A DNA stretch of 60,000 nt from Cryptomeria japonica. Taxonomy: Eukaryota > Streptophyta > Pinopsida > Cupressales > Cupressaceae. The stretch's first letter is position 1; each line of letters begins with the position of its first letter. Shown here one piece after another: positions 55,801 to 60,000 of the stretch. The position numbers and the translations under genes were made by a program. The stretch is from positions 335,276,302 to 335,336,301 of the forward strand of contig NC_081413.1 in assembly GCF_030272615.1 (NCBI RefSeq), given 5' to 3'. A model generated the notes under the pieces. That model ran no database searches. It had not been told where the DNA came from and saw nothing but the letters and a program-made list of their open reading frames with translations.

Positions 55801-56440
55801 TCGCCTAGCGGACCAGGGGCTTATTTTTTTTTAAGCCCTTGAGGGCTTAAAGGCCCATTTGGGTCCTTTTTTGGAGCAGTTTTACAAAATCGGGCATAAA
55901 TTGGGCGTCCGATCTTCGTTTTTTGAAAACGAATAGGCGTTAGAAAGCTGACTCCGAGCCCGTTCTAATGTTGCAGGAATTTTTTTCATATTTCTCTAGT
56001 TTGATTGCATTTTTTCGCAGTCAAAGTCCGATGAGCCTTTTTGCACTTCGAGGGGCATAACTTGCTCGTTTTTGCTCCGTTTTGCGAAAGCGAATAGGCG
56101 TCGGAAAGGTGGTTTTGTGCTCTTTCTAGATCTACAGTCTATTTCATCAGTAAATTGTTTAGGTGCTCAAAATTTTGTCTCAACCCATGACTACTTTCTA
56201 TCATTTTCCGGCTTTCAGTTTGTACTGGGGATTATTTTTTTGCATTGTGGGGGGGTGTTTTTCTTGCTTTCTGTTATTTACATCAGAAAACCAGAATATA
56301 TAAACTCCAATACAAAATAATCAAACCCCTTCTGCATCTTCTGTCTAGTTCTGAAAGACCACTTAATAATAATTAAAAAAATTTAGAGCAGTTGAGGCAC
56401 AATTCACAGGATGGCCGACAAACCTATTGACTCTCTCACA
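55801..56440 (-). other. 5' leader of the young copia derivative with a ~161-bp direct duplication
   Basis: Non-coding. The text CGTTTTTTGAAAACGAATAG, continuing GCGTTAGAAAGCTG, at 55917 recurs as CGTTTTGCGAAAGCGAATAG, continuing GCGTCGGAAAGGTG, at 56078. Both are preceded by GGCATAA.TTG, so two diverged units sit 161 bp apart. Each contains a small palindrome (CGTTTT..AAAACG), which could fold in RNA. Confidence 0.6.
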
Positions 56441-56454
56441 CTGCTCTGATACCA
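56441..56454 (-). promoter_or_regulatory. primer binding site of the young copia derivative
   Basis: On the minus strand TGGTATCAGAGCAG directly follows the end of the right LTR (5' LTR in element orientation); initiator tRNA-Met type. Confidence 0.9.
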
Positions 56455-56773
56455 TGTAGGATTTGAGAAATACAAATCCACAGAACCCAAAGAAACCTGC
56501 ATGCAAGAAACCTGTCATAGAGAAAGAGAGAGAACGAATATAAGGGTTTTGGCTCTGACAAAGTGAAAAGATTTATTATCAGAGAAAAATGAATCAAGAG
56601 AATGACAATAATACAAGAGATCAATCCTTATAAAGGAGATCAACACCGAAAGGAAAACCTAACCCTAAGGTGAGAGCATTTAATAATTAAATATTAATTA
56701 TTAAATGACTAATGTATGCATAAAGAGAAATCTTAAGAGGAGAGAAAAGTTAATTAATTACTTTACTCTAACA
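56455..56773 (-). repeat. 5' LTR of the young copia derivative (319 bp)
   Basis: Pairs with 53207-53525. The visible differences are single-base C/T, A/G and one C/A changes. Confidence 0.95.
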
Positions 56774-56778
56774 GTATG

Positions 56779-59700
56779 ATACTATAATTTCAAATTCTTT
56801 AATCACAACTCATAAACATGTCCTAAGATATCTTCCAAAATTACTCAAACTCATACATCCTATCAAGACATAGCATTTCTTCTACTTAAATCATTAGTTA
56901 AAGACATCATTTCAAATCTAATACCATTATTATAACATTTACCTGATTTACTTTTAACATGGCTCATCAAGAATACAAAATACATCATTTTGTTTCAAAC
57001 AACAATACTTATCCACATCTCATGCATCCATTTCATTTAATATAAATGCATTACAATACAACTCAAGGTTCATCATTACAATCATCTACCATAATCAAAA
57101 TCTATCACTATATCTAGAACAACATAGTCATTCCTCATAAACATGATCTCTTTTACAACCATTACATAAGAATTTCATTACATAAATCACATTGTCATTT
57201 ACATTCTTGCTGCAATTATTATCCATGAATAATCTAAAGAAGCATCCTCATCCACACAAGACAAGAACATCCCAATGGTTTAAAAGTACCAACCACCCAA
57301 CCATGTGGAACCAAAGGAACCACCCCCCATGCTAGGAGATGACACAAGGTCCCAACACACACTCTACATCTAGGCTGACACTCAAAACCAAAGAGACTAA
57401 CCAACAAGGACTCTCAAGAAAGAACTCACATAGAGCCACAAGAATAAACTCCCAGAGGCGTAAAACTCATCAGGACATAAATGCATCCAATAAGCATAAT
57501 CATAAATCATAAAGGGGGAACACATGTAGGAGTGGAGTGTCATCACATGCCATCCTCATAACATAATAACACAGGGCACTAGCCTGATGGACATGTGGAG
57601 CCATCTCAACCTATGAGAGACCAAGGGAGATTAGCTTACCATCTTCATGGCCTTCTCATGCTTATCCTAAAACATCCTCCCTAGGACATAAGTCATGAGG
57701 CTCAAAACTATTCATTATCTTGTTTTAATGAGTTATAATTTTCCCATCCCAATATATTCATTATCAATGTTATCACTTGTTTACAAATCATGGAAAACTC
57801 CAATGTGCCCTAATGGTCTAGACTTCATGCATCCTTACAAGGAACCTCATGCAAGCCTATCTCTACCCCAGTCATCACAAGGAAGCCCACTCCTCCTAAC
57901 ATGGCCCAACAACACATCACAAGAGGCTCTACCAACACAAATACATTAAAATAATACTCGATGCAGCCAATAACTTCCACACATACTCTCACAACATATG
58001 CAAGGCTACAACAACATCAATATAACAAAATGAGCCTCTTGGCTAGTAATAAACAAAGGCATATCAAGCCATCAAATGCTGCCATCAAATAGAAGATAAC
58101 ATCACAACAAGGCCTACTCACTTGTTGATCCAAAATAGCATATATATTCACCTCAATCATCCATGGCCTATTCACATGGAAGAGAGTCTATAATGTCCAT
58201 AATGGTGCAGAGGAGAAAATATACATAAGGCCATCCAAATACATCGAAACTAATAAAAGCCAAATTTGGTAAATATAAAAGCCCTCAAATAAAGCCTCTG
58301 GTACAAAAATTAATTCGAAAAGTTCCACACAAGCAAGCAACTAGCAAATTAACCTACAGGAAAAACTGGAAAAAATGTAGAAATTGGAAGAAAATCTGAT
58401 GTAGAATCCAAAAAAGCAATCCAAGCCTTTAAACCAATTCGAATCTAACCACCAACAATCTCCAAATTAATCTCAGAAATTCATTCACCAAAGATGCCAA
58501 CCCCCATGAATGCACAGGAAGGCCTATTTATCAAAAATATAAAAAAACAAAACAAAACCAAGCAAAACCATGCTGCAATCAAAATATTTCAAAAATAATA
58601 TATTCCATACTTACCTTCCCAAAGTTCAAGAAAATAAAATATATTTTCTACCTACCATAAACTTCCAGCCAATCAAATCCAAGGGTGGGTAAAATAAATT
58701 AAACCATTGACCGGGGGTGAAAATGACTTTTAAATAAAAGAATACAAATTACCCCCTTTTAAATTACTTAATGGGTAAAATAATATTACCCAATAAATAA
58801 AATTCACTTCAATATTAAATAAATAATAAACACTTGAAGGCCAATATTAAATCAAAACTCCATGCACGACACAGACTTAGAAAGACACAGAAGGCTTTCA
58901 ACAAACCCAGAAATATAAATATTTCCCACAAACTATATAATAAAACCTTACAAAAAATTTATGCCTTCATATATTTCCTTCCTCACTATACAAATTTTAG
59001 ATTCATTTCTCCAAGCTCACACATTCAATCTACAGACACGGAGCATACATGAAAACGGTAAAATAAATATAAAAAGGTATAATACATCTCCAACCTGCAA
59101 CCTGTGTTATGGAAGAAGCTGAAGAAGAAATTCCACCAGCCAAACCAAATCCAACCCAAGCTTCAGCCAAAATCCAAGAGAGAAGAAAACCAAAACCAAG
59201 AAGAAAACTTGCTAGAGAAAATTTTCCAGAGAGGAACCAACCCCCGAAAACTTCACGGAAAAGAAAATAAAAAGACAAACATTAACCAAAAACCCTAGCC
59301 TCAATCTCAGCCAATCAAAATATTCCAATCTATAATATATTTTACCAACCTCACCATATAATATAATTTTACCTCCCTTTTTAAATTCAACCAATAAGAG
59401 AAGAGGGTAGGTAAGGTAAATATAAATCATGCTTTTACAATTTGGTGGGAATGTTTTATCATTTTAATATATATACAACCCACTTAATATAAAAGTCAAA
59501 CTAATAAATAAAACATGAGCCACAATTAAATAAATTAAATGGGGAAATTAAATTAAATAAACCAAAGGCTCATAAATGAATTAATGAACTAGATAAACAT
59601 TAAAAGCCAAATAAATATTAAACCATAGGTGATTAAATAAATAAATAAATACCACTAAAGGTCAAATCACAAATAAATATAAAACACATCATAAGCTAAA

Positions 59701-60000
59701 CACATAAAAATTAAATAAATATTAAATTATCATTAAAATAAATAAACATTTAAATATCAAATAATCAAATAACCAAAAAGGCAAGAATCCAATAAATTAA
59801 ATTAAACATTAGATAACCAAATAATCAAATCGCTATTAATCAAAATAATTAAAATAAACATCATTAATTATTTAATCTCACATCAATAATCAAATAATCA
59901 ATCTCAACATAAAAGGAATAATCAGCCAATACTAACATACTCACAACACAGAAGAAACCCAACTTACTAACTATCATGACGACTTGCGCCAAGACACTGA
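56779..60000. other. AT-rich non-coding region, no gene or element recognised
   Basis: Mostly low-complexity A/T-rich text with CAT/ACA words; from 58730 to the end AAATAAAT words dominate. At 59100-59300 a purine-rich stretch (GAAGAAGCTGAAGAAGAAAT) gives short frames on both strands without family resemblance. On the minus strand 59500-58950 looks like a promoter followed by a pyrimidine-rich leader and AGGGTTTTTGGTT, as in long LTRs, so a large minus-strand LTR is possible, but no end, PBS or protein supports it. Confidence 0.4.

Larger units (their letters stand above)
53202..56778 (-). mobile_element. young Ty1/copia deletion derivative with perfect TSD (3.57 kb, minus strand)
   Basis: Two 319-bp LTRs (53207-53525 and 56455-56773) begin TGTAGGATTT and end CTCTAACA; I count about six differences, roughly 98% identity. 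The 5-bp repeat GTATG flanks both sides (53202-53206, 56774-56778). On the minus strand: PBS next to the right LTR, a GC-rich leader, RT-RNase H, and a polypurine tract at the left LTR. Gag, protease and integrase are absent, so it depends on other elements for movement. Confidence 0.95.

Noticed and set aside
55444-55842. Several long overlapping Ala/Arg/Pro-rich open frames
   Set aside because: Produced by extreme GC content and the 11-bp repeat; open in several phases on both strands, no family resemblance.
59030-59278. 82-codon minus-strand frame with hydrophobic residues that looks like a membrane protein
   Set aside because: Composition comes from a pyrimidine-rich leader; no conserved motif and overlapping frames on the other strand.

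Overview
The window is non-genic DNA from a large, retrotransposon-rich seed-plant genome. A gymnosperm is my inference from the element types, the long decayed LTRs and the deep nesting; the sequence does not prove it. I see no host gene, rRNA, tRNA or CRISPR array. Nearly all of the first 57 kb is Ty1/copia and Ty3/gypsy LTR retrotransposon sequence in various stages of decay, much of it nested.

Layout, left to right. (1) 1-4731: the 3' part of a Tat-like gypsy element (A): a broken pol in sense, a plant mobile domain (PMD) gene in antisense, a polypurine tract (PPT) and an LTR. (2) 4738-9981: copia element 1, without its 5' end. (3) 10010-16499: a second gypsy element (E) with the same plan (integrase tail, antisense PMD, PPT, LTR). 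(4) 16640-24242: a third gypsy-like element with a degenerate ~130-bp periodic array, a long unrecognised ORF ('ORF-X', 18636-22180), an LTR-like stretch, an Ogre/Tat-type primer binding site (PBS) and a coiled-coil gag. (5) 24448-24660: a truncated LINE 3' end with target-site duplications (TSDs). (6) 24730-25262 and 41376-42012: two pieces of a second ORF-X copy. They are separated by copia 2 (25263-32264) and by a minus-strand copia LTR (32265-32758 plus 40859-41375) that is itself split by a complete chromodomain gypsy element (32759-40858). (7) 42917-46392: copia 3 on the minus strand, cut by copia 4 (46393-50583), whose reverse transcriptase is in turn cut by copia 5 (50584-52735). (8) 53207-56773: the youngest-looking insertion, a 3.57-kb minus-strand copia deletion derivative with near-identical 319-bp LTRs and a perfect 5-bp TSD. 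(9) 52736-53201 and 56779-60000: the AT-rich sequence it landed in, with nothing recognised.

None of these elements looks able to move on its own. Most premature stops are of the Trp-to-stop or Gln-to-stop kind expected from deamination of methylated cytosine, as in long-silenced plant transposons. The items most worth a second look are the multi-copy ORF-X with its upstream periodic array, the antisense PMD gene shared by two gypsy elements, the inverted-repeat-bounded LTR fragment inside the chromovirus reverse transcriptase, and the young copia derivative that lacks gag, protease and integrase.
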